The translations under genes and the position numbers were made by a program. From NCBI GenBank assembly GCA_021732385.1, contig JAKFVA010000001.1:50034-114033 (forward strand): 64,000 nucleotides of DNA, given 5' to 3'. Below are positions 1-8,294 of the stretch, one piece after another; position 1 is the first letter of the stretch; every line of letters starts with the position of its first letter. The stretch is from Burkholderiales bacterium (GTDB lineage: Bacteria; Pseudomonadota; Gammaproteobacteria; Burkholderiales; Burkholderiaceae_C). Below the pieces are notes generated by a model. That model was not told where the DNA came from, searched no databases, and saw only the letters and a program-made list of their open reading frames with translations.

Positions 1-326
1 ACAAGGCTTTTGTAGTGGCGCTCAGCCCCGGCTGGCGCGGACTGTACGAGTACCCCAATTACCTCAATGCACTGAACAATTTCCGCGTACTGATTGGCCA
101 ATGGCTGCTGCACATTGCCGAGCCCGAATCGGATGAGCCCACTGCGCCACCCGGCTTGACCGATTTTGAGCCGATGGTCTGGCGCACCATTGGCGAGGGC
201 ATGCTGTTGATTGACATGTACCAGGAACTGGCTCAACGCACTGAGCCCGGCTCGGTTCTTGGCGAGCTCGACGACACGCGGCTGGCGCGCGCAAAAACCT
301 GGTGGGAGCGCTTGCGTGGGAGCTAA
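1..326 (+). CDS. 3' end of an unrecognised protein gene
   Basis: An open frame enters from the left edge (first full codon at base 3) and ends at a TAA at 324-326, so only the C-terminal ~107 residues are visible. A GTG at 15 is the first possible start inside the window, but the frame is open before it and I treat the gene as truncated by the window. The segment is rich in aromatic and acidic residues and ends WWERLRGS. It has no membrane segment and no motif I recognise. Codon use looks like that of its neighbours. No function is offered. Confidence 0.6.
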   Translation, partial: KAFVVALSPGWRGLYEYPNYLNALNNFRVLIGQWLLHIAEPESDEPTAPPGLTDFEPMVWRTIGEGMLLIDMYQELAQRTEPGSVLGELDDTRLARAKTWWERLRGS

Positions 327-328
327 GC

Positions 329-345
329 GCTATCGCGGTGATAGC
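329..345. repeat. short inverted repeat after the partial gene
   Basis: GCTATC at 329-334 and GATAGC at 340-345 are perfect inverted copies around a 5-base loop, directly after the stop codon at 324-326. No T-run follows, so it is not a convincing intrinsic terminator. It may only be a small hairpin at the end of the upstream transcript. Confidence 0.35.
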
Positions 346-374
346 TGCATATGCCGCAGGCCAAAACAGCCCTG

Positions 375-383
375 TGCTACAGT
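375..383 (+). promoter_or_regulatory. possible extended -10 element of the aroG leader
   Basis: TGCTACAGT fits an extended -10 (TG, one base, then TACAGT). No good -35 lies 16-18 bases upstream. If used, transcription would begin at about 389-391, right at the leader-peptide ATG. This is an inference from hexamer matching only. Confidence 0.25.
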
Positions 384-390
384 CCATGCA

Positions 391-459
391 ATGAACAGTT
401 TGGCTTTTCACTTTTATTTTTATTTCTCAGTCCCCGGCGGACGAGAGGCCTTCGCTTAA
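391..459 (+). CDS. Phe/Tyr-rich leader peptide of aroG
   Basis: A 22-codon frame starts with ATG at 391 and ends with TAA at 457-459. It contains the run FHFYFYF (codons 406-426): four Phe and two Tyr within seven codons, and a further Phe near the end. It lies 100 bases upstream of a DAHP synthase, the entry enzyme of aromatic amino acid synthesis, and directly before a strong terminator hairpin. That is the architecture of leader peptides such as the one of enterobacterial pheA, where ribosome stalling at the regulatory codons controls a terminator. No clear Shine-Dalgarno sequence precedes the ATG; initiation may be leaderless or weak. Expression is inferred, not shown. Confidence 0.7.
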   Translation: MNSLAFHFYFYFSVPGGREAFA

Positions 460-487
460 GCCAAGCCCCCCTCGAAGCAACCGCCGG
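434..487 (+). promoter_or_regulatory. predicted anti-terminator pairing of the aroG attenuator
   Basis: CCGGCGG at 434-440, inside the leader-peptide codons just after the Phe/Tyr run, is the exact reverse complement of CCGCCGG at 481-487, the left arm of the terminator. The two can pair and would then prevent terminator formation. CGAG at 442-445 can also pair with CTCG at 471-474 inside the loop. A ribosome stalled on the Phe/Tyr codons would leave 434-440 free, giving read-through. A ribosome that reaches the stop codon at 457 would cover it, giving termination. Confidence 0.65.
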
Positions 488-510
488 CCCACAAGCCCGG
501 CGGTTTTTTT
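479..510 (+). terminator. aroG attenuator terminator
   Basis: A perfect 9-bp GC-rich stem, AACCGCCGG (479-487) with CCGGCGGTT (497-505), encloses a 9-base loop. T504-T510 form an uninterrupted run of seven T. It stands between the leader peptide and aroG on the same strand, so it can only act as a regulated or leaky terminator of the aroG transcript. Confidence 0.8.
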
Positions 511-560
511 ATGTCTTTTTCAAGCTGCTTTTGCTGTATTCCTGATCTGGAGCCACTTCG

Positions 561-1691
561 ATGAACACCGACCAACGCACTTCCACCCCCCCTTGGTATC
601 CAGCCTCGTCCCAGCCTGCCGATCGCACCAGCCAGACCGACGACGAACGCATCAAGGACATTACTGTGTTGCCGCCTCCCGAGCATTTGATCCGCTTTTT
701 TCCGATTCGCGGTACACCCGTCGAGTCGCTAATTGCCAGTACGCGAAAAAGCATCACGCAAATTTTGCATGGCAAGGACGACCGGCTACTGGTCATCATT
801 GGCCCTTGTTCAATCCACGACCCGGTGGCTGCGCTGGAGTATGCGCGAAAGCTTAAAGTGCAGCGCGACAAATACGCCGACACGCTGGAGATTGTGATGC
901 GCGTGTATTTTGAAAAACCGCGCACCACCGTCGGCTGGAAAGGCCTGATTAACGACCCGTATCTGGACGAGAGCTTTCGCATTGACGAGGGCTTACGCAT
1001 GGCCCGCCAGCTTTTGATTGACATCAACCGCTTGGGCTTGCCAGCGGGTAGCGAATTTCTCGACGTGATTTCGCCGCAGTACATTGGCGACCTTATCAGT
1101 TGGGGCGCGATTGGCGCGCGCACGACCGAAAGCCAGGTGCACCGCGAACTGGCCTCGGGCCTGTCAGCGCCGATAGGCTTCAAGAACGGCACCGACGGCA
1201 ACATCCGCATCGCCACCGACGCCATTCAGGCAGCGGCTCGTGGCCACCACTTCTTGTCAGTGCACAAAAACGGCCAAGTGGCCATTGTGCAAACCGCTGG
1301 CAACCCCGACTGCCATGTGATTTTGCGTGGCGGTAAAGCGCCCAATTACGACGCTGCCAGCGTGGCCACCGCCTGCAAAGATTTGGACGCAGCCAAGATG
1401 CCCCCAACCTTGATGGTCGATTTGAGCCACGCCAACAGCAGCAAGCAGCACCAAAAGCAAATTGAAGTGGCTAGCGACATTGCCACGCAAATCAGCGGCG
1501 GCTCGCGCAGCATCTTTGGCGTGATGGTGGAGAGCCACCTGCAGGCTGGTGCGCAAAAATTCACACCCGGCAAAGACAACCAGCATGCACTCACTTATGG
1601 CCAAAGCATCACCGATGCCTGCCTGGGTTGGGACGATTCGCTGCCGGTGCTCGATGTGCTGTCGCAAGCGGTGAAAACGCGGCGCGGCTAA
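561..1691 (+). CDS. aroG: 3-deoxy-7-phosphoheptulonate synthase, class I
   Basis: This enzyme condenses phosphoenolpyruvate with erythrose 4-phosphate to DAHP, the first committed step of the shikimate pathway in the cytosol. The 376 residues match the class I AroF/G/H family (about 350) plus a somewhat longer N-terminus. Visible signatures are GPCSIHD starting at residue 81 (with the metal-binding Cys83), FEKPRTTVGWKG from residue 117, and DLSHANSSKQ near the C-terminal third. The ATG at 561 follows GGAG at 549-552. The gene is preceded by a Phe/Tyr-rich leader peptide and terminator, so control by charged tRNA-Phe and/or tRNA-Tyr through attenuation is likely. Whether the enzyme is Phe- or Tyr-feedback-sensitive cannot be decided by eye. 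Confidence 0.95.
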   Translation: MNTDQRTSTPPWYPASSQPADRTSQTDDERIKDITVLPPPEHLIRFFPIRGTPVESLIASTRKSITQILHGKDDRLLVIIGPCSIHDPVAALEYARKLKVQRDKYADTLEIVMRVYFEKPRTTVGWKGLINDPYLDESFRIDEGLRMARQLLIDINRLGLPAGSEFLDVISPQYIGDLISWGAIGARTTESQVHRELASGLSAPIGFKNGTDGNIRIATDAIQAAARGHHFLSVHKNGQVAIVQTAGNPDCHVILRGGKAPNYDAASVATACKDLDAAKMPPTLMVDLSHANSSKQHQKQIEVASDIATQISGGSRSIFGVMVESHLQAGAQKFTPGKDNQHALTYGQSITDACLGWDDSLPVLDVLSQAVKTRRG

Positions 1692-1727
1692 GCCGTTTGA
1701 ACACGGCAAGGCTGGCGCGCGCTGCCG

Positions 1728-1733
1728 TATAGT
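1728..1733 (+). promoter_or_regulatory. possible -10 box of the restriction-modification gene
   Basis: TATAGT lies 36 bases before the ATG at 1769 and matches the -10 consensus at five of six bases. The 17-bp-upstream hexamer GGCAAG is a poor -35. It suggests the gene has its own promoter rather than reading through from aroG. Confidence 0.3.
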
Positions 1734-1768
1734 GTTGCCACCACTTCACGCGCCCACAGAACCCTCTC

Positions 1769-4700
1769 ATGCAAGGCCAGCTTTTTTCGCAAGATTTTTT
1801 ACTGCGTGGAATAAGTGAAACGCCACCTTGGCAGGCATTGCATGATGCGCCCGGCAGGTATGCGGATTTTTGCAGCGTCCTACAAGCCGTATTCAAAAAT
1901 TGCGAGGCGCAAACCACCCTGAACGAGGCGCAAACCGAGCAAGAAATCATCGCGCGGGCTTTACGCTTGTTGGGCTGGGGCCAAGACACGCTGCCGCAAG
2001 TCAACATGAGCGTCAAAGGCCGTGAAGACGTGCCCGACCACCTGCTGTTTGCCAGCCCTGCCAAAAAAGCCGACGCACTGGCTGAGAGCCAAGACCCCAA
2101 CCGCTACCGCCACGGCATTGCCGTGCTGGAGGCCAAGCGCTGGCTGCGCCCACTGGACCGCGGCGACACCAGTGCCGTGCGCGACGCGCGCGATCCGGAC
2201 GCGCCGTCTTCCCAAATGCTGCGCTACTTGAGCCGTGCCGACGTGGTGTCCGACCGCGCCATCAAGTGGGGCGTGCTAACCAACGGCGCGGTCTGGCGGC
2301 TGTATTGGCAAGACGCCCGCTCGCGTGCTGAAGAGTTCTTTGAAATCGACTTGACCGCCGCGCTGCAGTTGCCCGGCTTTCAACCCGAGTTCGACGAAAT
2401 CGAACCAGCGCATGCCCTCAAACTGTTTTACCTGCTGTTTCAGCGCGAGGCATTTTTGCCGCAAAGCTGGGACGCCACGGGCCGCAGCCTGCATGCTTAT
2501 GCGCTGAATGAAGCACGGCGTTATGAAGAAAAAGTGGCGCAAGACCTGGGCCAGCGCGTGTTTACCGAGGTCTTTCCCCTGCTGGCCCAAGCCTTGGCCA
2601 AAGGCGACCCGCAGGCGCAAACCCAGCTAGCCGGTTTCGGCCAGTTCAGCCGCCCGCAATACACCGAAGCGTACTTGGACGAAGTGCGCGAGGCAACGCT
2701 GGTGCTGCTGTACCGCCTGTTGTTTTTGTTCTATGCGGAAGACCGCAACTTGCTGCCGGTGCGCGATGCGCGCTACACGCCCTATAGCATGCGCGGCTTG
2801 CGGCTGGAGGTGCAAGAAAAGATCGATGCGGGGGCAAAGTTTTCCAGCACCTTGTCGAAGTTTTGGTTAACGCTTAAAAGCGTCTTTGAGTTGATTGATG
2901 TGGGTGACGACAGCATCGGCATGCCCGCCTACAACGGCGGCTTATTCGATCAAAAGCGCTCGCTGCTGCTGGAGCGAACCAAAGTCCCCGACGCCATCAT
3001 CGCCCCATTAATCGACGCGCTCTCACGCCGCACCGAAGAGCTGCTACGCGGCTGGATCAATTACCGCGACCTCTCGGTGGCCCACCTGGGCGGCATTTAC
3101 GAGCGCCTGCTCGACTACACCTTGGTGCACGAGGTGGTGGCAGCCGACACCTACAAAGACATTGCCGAGGTCAACCGCATCACCGCGCTGCCCGCCAGCT
3201 TTGCGCGCAAAGTCTCGGGCAGTTATTACACGCATGACGACCTGGTGCGCCTGATTCTGCGCGAATCCATTGGCCTGCTGGCGCAAGAGCGAAGCCAGGT
3301 GTTTGGCGCGCATATTGCCAAGCTGAAAAAGAAAACCGCGCTCAACCCCGCAGACTGGGCCGCACTAGACACGCAAGACCCGGCCAGCGCCTTGCTGCAA
3401 CTCAAAATTTGCGACCCCGCCATGGGTAGCGGCCATTTTTTGGTGGCCCTGGTGGACGACCTGGCTGACCGTGTGCTCGAAGCCGTTAGCAGCAGCACCC
3501 ACCTGGTCAATGCCCAGCCTTGGGCCGCGCATTTGGTGGAATCGGGCCGCCCCTGGGAAAGTCCGGTTTCGGCGCGTATTGCCCATATTCGCCGCAGCAT
3601 CCAGGCCAATGCCCGGCAGCACGGCTGGGCCGTGACCGACGCGCAACTGGACGACCGCCACATGGTGCGCCGCATGGTGCTGAAAAAATGCGTGTTTGGC
3701 GTGGACAAAAACCCGATGGCGGTGGAGCTAGCCAAAACCGCGCTGTGGCTGCATACCTTCACCGTGGGCGCGCCCCTAAGCTTTCTGGACCACCACCTGA
3801 AAACCGGCGACAGCCTGCATGGCGAGCAGTTGCCCACCGTGCAGCGCGGCTTGCAGGCGCTGGGTGCGCTGCTGCTGCAAGGTGAGTTTGACCGCCTGGC
3901 CGTGGTGGGCAAAAACATTGCCCAGGTGGCCGACTTGACTGACGTGGACATTGCCGAAGCGCACCTGTCCAAACAGCTCGCGCACGAGGCCGACGCGCTG
4001 ATAGCGCCGCTGCATGCCGTGCTGGACTTTTGGCGCGCCCTGCGCTGGCTCATCCCCGGCTGGCCCGCCAGCAGCATGGGTCAACTGGCCAAACTCCTCA
4101 AAGCAGACGGCACCACATCCAACCCGTTGCTTGCCGGTTTGGTCAAACTGCTGGAGCCCGGCCAAAACCTGGTGCACGTGCTGGGCGCTGGCGTGCTGGA
4201 AGGGGACGACGCAGACTGCACGGCTGCCAATGCGTTAATCGCCCGCGCCCGTGCCCTGAGCAAAAGCGAAACGTTTTTTCACTGGTGGACCAGCTTTCCC
4301 ACCGTGTTTGGCGCAGGCAGCGCCGGCGGTTTTGACGCCGTCATTGGCAACCCGCCGTGGGACCGCATCAAGCTGCAAGAGGTCGAGTGGTTTGCCGAGC
4401 GCAGCCCGGCCATTGCCGCCCAGCCGCGCGCGGCCGACCGCAAAAAAATGATTGCCGCGCTGCAGGGCATCAAGATGAAACAAACCGCCACCCACCTGCC
4501 ACCGCGGGTGGACTTGTGGGCGCACTACCAACGGGCGGTGGAACGTGCCGATGCCAATGCCCGCGTGGTGGGCAATGGCAAGCTCGGCAGTGGCGACTAC
4601 CCGCTGCTGGGCGGTGGCGACGTGAACTTGTACAGCCTGTTTGTGGAGCGGGCGCAGGCGCTGGTTCACCCCGGCGGCCTGGTGGCGCTGCTCACGCCAA

Positions 4701-6127
4701 GCGGCATTGCGGCAGACAAAGGCGCGGCACCGTTTTTCAGCAGCCTCAGCGGCAGCGGGCGGCTGGGCGCATTGTTTGACTTTGAAAACCGCAAAGTTTT
4801 TTTCCCCGACGTGCATGCCAGCTTCAAGTTTTGCACCCTGGTGTTTGGCGGGCTGCAGCGCCAGTTTGCGCAAACCCGCTGCGCCTTTTACCTGCACCAG
4901 TTGGCCGAGCTGGACGACCCCGCCCGCACCCTGGTGCTGACGGCACAAGACTTTCAGCGCGTCAATCCCAACACTGGCGCAGCCCCCATCTTCAAAAGCC
5001 GCCGCGATGCCGACATTACCCTAGCCCTGTACGCCCGCCACCCGGTGCTGGTGCGGCATAGCAGCAGCAGCGCCAGTCTGGGCACGCAGGCCGATGCCAA
5101 GGTATGGCCGGTGAAGTACACCACCATGTTCCACATGACCAACGACTCGCACTTGTTTTTGAAGGCCGAGGAGTTGAAAGCGGCGGATTTTAAGCCCGCC
5201 GCGCTGAACCGCTGGGTTAATGGCCAGGGCGAGGAGGCGGTGCCGCTGTATGAAGGCAAGATGGTGCAGATGTTTGACCACCGCGCGGCGGATGTGGTGG
5301 TGAATGCGGGCAATTTGAAGCGTGCTGCCCAGCAAGAAGCGCTGGATGCCAGTGAAAAGGCAGTCGTTGCGCGCTATCCCGCGCCGCAATACTGGGTTAG
5401 GCACAGTGAGGTTGCTAAAGCCTGGCCAGGCGACTGGTGCATTGCCTACAAATCTGTAACCGCGCCAAGCAACATGCGCACCATGATTGGTGCCATCGTG
5501 CCGCAATGTGGCGTGGGCAACAGCATGGCCATGCTGTTGCCGGAATCTGGTCACGAGGCCAGTTATGCCACTTGGGCACCATTGCTTATGGCGAATCTAG
5601 GTTCTATGGCTTTTGACTTTGCTTTGCGTCAAAAAGTACAGGGGCAAAACCTCAATTGGTTCATCATTGAGCAGGCGGTCGTCATCGCCCCCGCCCAATT
5701 CCAGCAAACCCTGCCGCCGCGCTTCACCGCTGCCATGCGCCAGGCCGGCCTGATGAACGGCCACCACGCCCACCCCACGGTGGCCGACTTTGTGATCCCC
5801 CAGGTGCTGGCGCTCAGCTACACCGCTCACGACCTGGCCCCGTTTGCCCGCGACCTGGGCTATGTGGACGCCAAAGGCCAGGTGCTGCCGCCGTTGGTGT
5901 GGGATGAGGCCGAGCGCCGCGCCCGCCTGGCGGCGCTGGATGCGCTGTTTTTCTGGCTCTACGGCATTGGCGCGGCCGACGCCGTTTATATGTTGGACAG
6001 CTTTCCCATCGTGCGCGAGCACGACACCGCCGCTTTTGGCCGCTTCCGCACCCAAGAAGACGTGCTGGCGCTGCTGGATTTGCTGCCCGCAGCGCCTAAA
6101 GCCGCTAAAAATGATAGTAAAAATTGA
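1769..6127 (+). CDS. single-chain type IIG (Eco57I-like) restriction enzyme / adenine methyltransferase
   Basis: This 1452-residue protein appears to unite DNA cleavage and N6-adenine methylation. Near the N-terminus PD (89-90) and ExK (Glu121, Lys123, in AVLEAKRW) form a PD-(D/E)xK nuclease signature. A helical region follows with GSYYTHDDL near residue 485, a motif that usually precedes the methylase fold. SAM-binding motif I is DPAMGSGHF from residue 549, and catalytic motif IV is NPPW at 861-864. The remaining ~590 residues probably hold target recognition. There is no separate methylase, specificity subunit or other defence gene beside it, so it seems to be a stand-alone system between aroG and mpl. 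No Shine-Dalgarno is obvious. The last codons overlap a dispersed repeat that starts at 6113. A PglX-like methylase is the alternative, but the N-terminal nuclease motif argues against it. Confidence 0.85.
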   Translation: MQGQLFSQDFLLRGISETPPWQALHDAPGRYADFCSVLQAVFKNCEAQTTLNEAQTEQEIIARALRLLGWGQDTLPQVNMSVKGREDVPDHLLFASPAKKADALAESQDPNRYRHGIAVLEAKRWLRPLDRGDTSAVRDARDPDAPSSQMLRYLSRADVVSDRAIKWGVLTNGAVWRLYWQDARSRAEEFFEIDLTAALQLPGFQPEFDEIEPAHALKLFYLLFQREAFLPQSWDATGRSLHAYALNEARRYEEKVAQDLGQRVFTEVFPLLAQALAKGDPQAQTQLAGFGQFSRPQYTEAYLDEVREATLVLLYRLLFLFYAEDRNLLPVRDARYTPYSMRGLRLEVQEKIDAGAKFSSTLSKFWLTLKSVFELIDVGDDSIGMPAYNGGLFDQKRSLLLERTKVPDAIIAPLIDALSRRTEELLRGWINYRDLSVAHLGGIYERLLDYTLVHEVVAADTYKDIAEVNRITALPASFARKVSGSYYTHDDLVRLILRESIGLLAQERSQVFGAHIAKLKKKTALNPADWAALDTQDPASALLQLKICDPAMGSGHFLVALVDDLADRVLEAVSSSTHLVNAQPWAAHLVESGRPWESPVSARIAHIRRSIQANARQHGWAVTDAQLDDRHMVRRMVLKKCVFGVDKNPMAVELAKTALWLHTFTVGAPLSFLDHHLKTGDSLHGEQLPTVQRGLQALGALLLQGEFDRLAVVGKNIAQVADLTDVDIAEAHLSKQLAHEADALIAPLHAVLDFWRALRWLIPGWPASSMGQLAKLLKADGTTSNPLLAGLVKLLEPGQNLVHVLGAGVLEGDDADCTAANALIARARALSKSETFFHWWTSFPTVFGAGSAGGFDAVIGNPPWDRIKLQEVEWFAERSPAIAAQPRAADRKKMIAALQGIKMKQTATHLPPRVDLWAHYQRAVERADANARVVGNGKLGSGDYPLLGGGDVNLYSLFVERAQALVHPGGLVALLTPSGIAADKGAAPFFSSLSGSGRLGALFDFENRKVFFPDVHASFKFCTLVFGGLQRQFAQTRCAFYLHQLAELDDPARTLVLTAQDFQRVNPNTGAAPIFKSRRDADITLALYARHPVLVRHSSSSASLGTQADAKVWPVKYTTMFHMTNDSHLFLKAEELKAADFKPAALNRWVNGQGEEAVPLYEGKMVQMFDHRAADVVVNAGNLKRAAQQEALDASEKAVVARYPAPQYWVRHSEVAKAWPGDWCIAYKSVTAPSNMRTMIGAIVPQCGVGNSMAMLLPESGHEASYATWAPLLMANLGSMAFDFALRQKVQGQNLNWFIIEQAVVIAPAQFQQTLPPRFTAAMRQAGLMNGHHAHPTVADFVIPQVLALSYTAHDLAPFARDLGYVDAKGQVLPPLVWDEAERRARLAALDALFFWLYGIGAADAVYMLDSFPIVREHDTAAFGRFRTQEDVLALLDLLPAAPKAAKNDSKN

Positions 6128-6148
6128 TAGCGCTACCCGCATACTGCA
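6113..6148 (+). repeat. dispersed repeat, copy A
   Basis: The core runs GATAGTAAAAATTGATAG then CGCTACCCGCATACTGCA. Copies of the same core occur at 13725-13760 (inverted), 39125-39160 and 39311-39346 (inverted). This copy covers the final codons and stop (6125-6127) of the restriction-modification gene. A tail of repeated AAAACGGCCTGAAAACGCC-type stretches extends to about 6265. Confidence 0.6.
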
Positions 6149-6266
6149 TAAAGCTTTGCGGCTTATTTAGGTATCAAAAACAGGCCAAAAAACCTGATTT
6201 TTCGCCCGCAAAAGGCGTTTTTGCCCTAAAACGGCCTGAAAACGCCTAAGAACGGCTGAAACCGCC

Positions 6267-7652
6267 TCAAACCGCCTTTTGCAGCGCATCCAGCAGCTTG
6301 GCGTGCACGCCGCCAAAACCGCCATTGCTCATGCACAGCAAGTGGTCGCCGGGCTGCGCCACGGCCACCACTTGCGCCACCAATTCGTCCACAGAATCAG
6401 CCACTTGCGCGCGCGCGCCCAGGGGAGCCAGTGCGGCGCGGGCGTCCCAGCCCAGGCCGCCGCTGTGGCAAAACGACAGGTCGGCGCTCGCCAGGCTCCA
6501 GGGCAGTTGGGCTTTCATGCTGCCCAGCTTCATGGTGTTGCTGCGTGGCTCAAAGATAGCGAGGATGCGCTCACTTCGCTTTAACTGGCGGCGCAGGCCA
6601 TCCAGCGTGGTGCGCATCGCCGTGGGGTGGTGGGCAAAATCGTCGTACACGGTAATGGAGCCGCCGGGCAACCGGGCGACACCGCGCACTTCCATGCGGC
6701 GCTTGACGTTCTCAAACGCAGCCAGCGCCTGCGCCGCCTGCGCTGGCGCCACACCCACATGCGCGGCAGCGGCTATGGCTGCCAGTGCGTTGAGCTGGTT
6801 GTGCACGCCGCTTAAACCCCATTGCACCCTGGCCACGCGTTGGCCGCTCTGTAACACGGCAAAGTCGTGCGGCTCGCCCTCCGCTGTGAAATCGCTCACG
6901 GCCGCACCAAAACTGGCGACTTCGCTCCAGCAACCAGCGTGCAGCACGCGGGCCAGGCTTTCTTCAAGTCCGTTGACCACCACCCGGCCACTCGGCGGCA
7001 CGGTGCGCACCAGATGGTGGAACTGCCGCTCAATGGCGGGCAAGTCATCAAAAATATCGGCGTGGTCAAACTCCAGGTTGTTCAGGATGGCGGTGCGCGG
7101 GCGGTAGTGGACAAATTTGCTGCGCTTGTCGAAGAAGGCGGTGTCGTATTCATCGGCTTCTATAACGAAAGGGCCGCCTCCTACACGTGCCGACACCCCA
7201 AAATTCAGGGGCACGCCGCCCACCAAAAATCCCGGCTGCTGGCCTGCGCACTCCAGCACCCAGGCCAGCATGGCGGTGGTGGTGGTTTTGCCGTGGGTAC
7301 CGGCCACGGCCAGCACATGGCGGCCTTGCAACACGTTTTCGGCCAGCCACTGCGGGCCGCTGGTGTACGGCTGACCGCTGTCCAAAATAGCTTCCATCAG
7401 GGGGAATTTCGGCATGCCATCTGCGCCGCGGGCACGCGAAACCACATTGCCAATCACCCACACATCGGGGGCGAGCGCCAGTTGGTCGGCATCAAAACCC
7501 TCTATCAATTCAATATCCAGGGCGCGCAATTGATCGCTCATTGGGGGATAAACGCCTGCGTCGCACCCCGTCACCTTGTGCCCGGCTTCGCGCGCCAATG
7601 CCGCCAACCCGCCCATGAAAGTACCGCAAATGCCTAGTATGTGTATGTGCAT
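6267..7652 (-). CDS. mpl: UDP-N-acetylmuramate:L-alanyl-gamma-D-glutamyl-meso-diaminopimelate ligase
   Basis: Mpl attaches the tripeptide recovered from old peptidoglycan to UDP-MurNAc in the cytosol, feeding it back to wall synthesis. The 461 residues match the family length. The N-terminus MHIHILGICGTFMGG is the dinucleotide-fold start typical of Mpl rather than MurC, and the ATP loop GTHGKTTT begins at residue 118. A C-terminal Mur ligase domain with DDFAHHPTA and FEPRSNT follows. The start codon at 7652 is 51 bases from the divergent gene at 7704, so the two share an upstream region. Confidence 0.95.
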   Translation of the reverse strand: MHIHILGICGTFMGGLAALAREAGHKVTGCDAGVYPPMSDQLRALDIELIEGFDADQLALAPDVWVIGNVVSRARGADGMPKFPLMEAILDSGQPYTSGPQWLAENVLQGRHVLAVAGTHGKTTTTAMLAWVLECAGQQPGFLVGGVPLNFGVSARVGGGPFVIEADEYDTAFFDKRSKFVHYRPRTAILNNLEFDHADIFDDLPAIERQFHHLVRTVPPSGRVVVNGLEESLARVLHAGCWSEVASFGAAVSDFTAEGEPHDFAVLQSGQRVARVQWGLSGVHNQLNALAAIAAAAHVGVAPAQAAQALAAFENVKRRMEVRGVARLPGGSITVYDDFAHHPTAMRTTLDGLRRQLKRSERILAIFEPRSNTMKLGSMKAQLPWSLASADLSFCHSGGLGWDARAALAPLGARAQVADSVDELVAQVVAVAQPGDHLLCMSNGGFGGVHAKLLDALQKAV

Positions 7653-7703
7653 GCGGCGATTTTAGGTAAATGCAAACGCCAGCCGTGCAGGCACAATCCA
7701 GCA

Positions 7704-8294
7704 ATGAACGACGTGAAAGCCGAGATTGCCGCGCATGCCGCCCGGTTCATAGTGGAAGAAGGCTTGCCCTACGGCGCAGCCAAGCAGCGCGCCGCTAAGC
7801 AACTGGCCCTCAGCCGTCCCGAGTGGCCGGACAACGAGGCAGTGGAAGCCGCGGTGCGCGAGTACATTGAATTGTTTTGTGCTGACACCCAACCCACCGA
7901 GTTGCGCGTGTTGCGCCAACTGGCAGTGCACTGGATGCAGCGCCTGCTGGCGTTTCGTCCGCACCTGGCCGGCGCTGTATGGCATGGCAGTGCCACCCGC
8001 TTGAGCGATATTGACCTACAGCTGTTTTGCGACGACAGCAAAGCCACCGAGATCGCGCTGATTGACCATGGTGTGCGCTACCAACCGCGTAGTGTTCGGG
8101 GGTTTCACGGCAAGCTGGTGGATTGCTTGAGCCTAAATCAGGCTTGCGCGCAACTGCAATGCCAAGTTGGCATCCACTTGCAGGTGTACGACCATGACGA
8201 CTTTCGGGGCGCTTTGAAGCCCGATAGTCAAGGTCGTACGCCGCGTGGCACCATAACAGCTGTACAAGCCTTACTAGAAAAAACCGCCCAATGA
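7704..8294 (+). CDS. nucleotidyltransferase-fold protein of unknown role
   Basis: The protein has 196 residues from the ATG at 7704; a longer frame exists but reaches back into the mpl start. WHGSATRLSDIDLQLF (Gly95-Ser96, Asp102, Asp104) has the GS…DxD pattern of the nucleotidyltransferase superfamily active site. The N-terminal ~85 residues are helical and show no motif I know. A related third carboxylate is not obvious, so activity is uncertain. The stop overlaps the start of the thioredoxin-like gene by ATGA, which makes co-translation likely. The substrate cannot be named. Confidence 0.65.
   Translation: MNDVKAEIAAHAARFIVEEGLPYGAAKQRAAKQLALSRPEWPDNEAVEAAVREYIELFCADTQPTELRVLRQLAVHWMQRLLAFRPHLAGAVWHGSATRLSDIDLQLFCDDSKATEIALIDHGVRYQPRSVRGFHGKLVDCLSLNQACAQLQCQVGIHLQVYDHDDFRGALKPDSQGRTPRGTITAVQALLEKTAQ

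Noticed and set aside
329..345. Terminator after the partial gene at the left edge
   Set aside because: The stem is only six base pairs and no T-run follows.
3226..4077. Long antisense open frames within the restriction-modification gene, up to 283 codons
   Set aside because: They have no recognisable domain or start signal and lie opposite a coding frame with clear motifs; high G+C makes such shadows common.
1769..6127. BREX PglX or DISARM methylase
   Set aside because: No brx, pgl or drm genes lie nearby, and an N-terminal nuclease signature is present, which PglX lacks.
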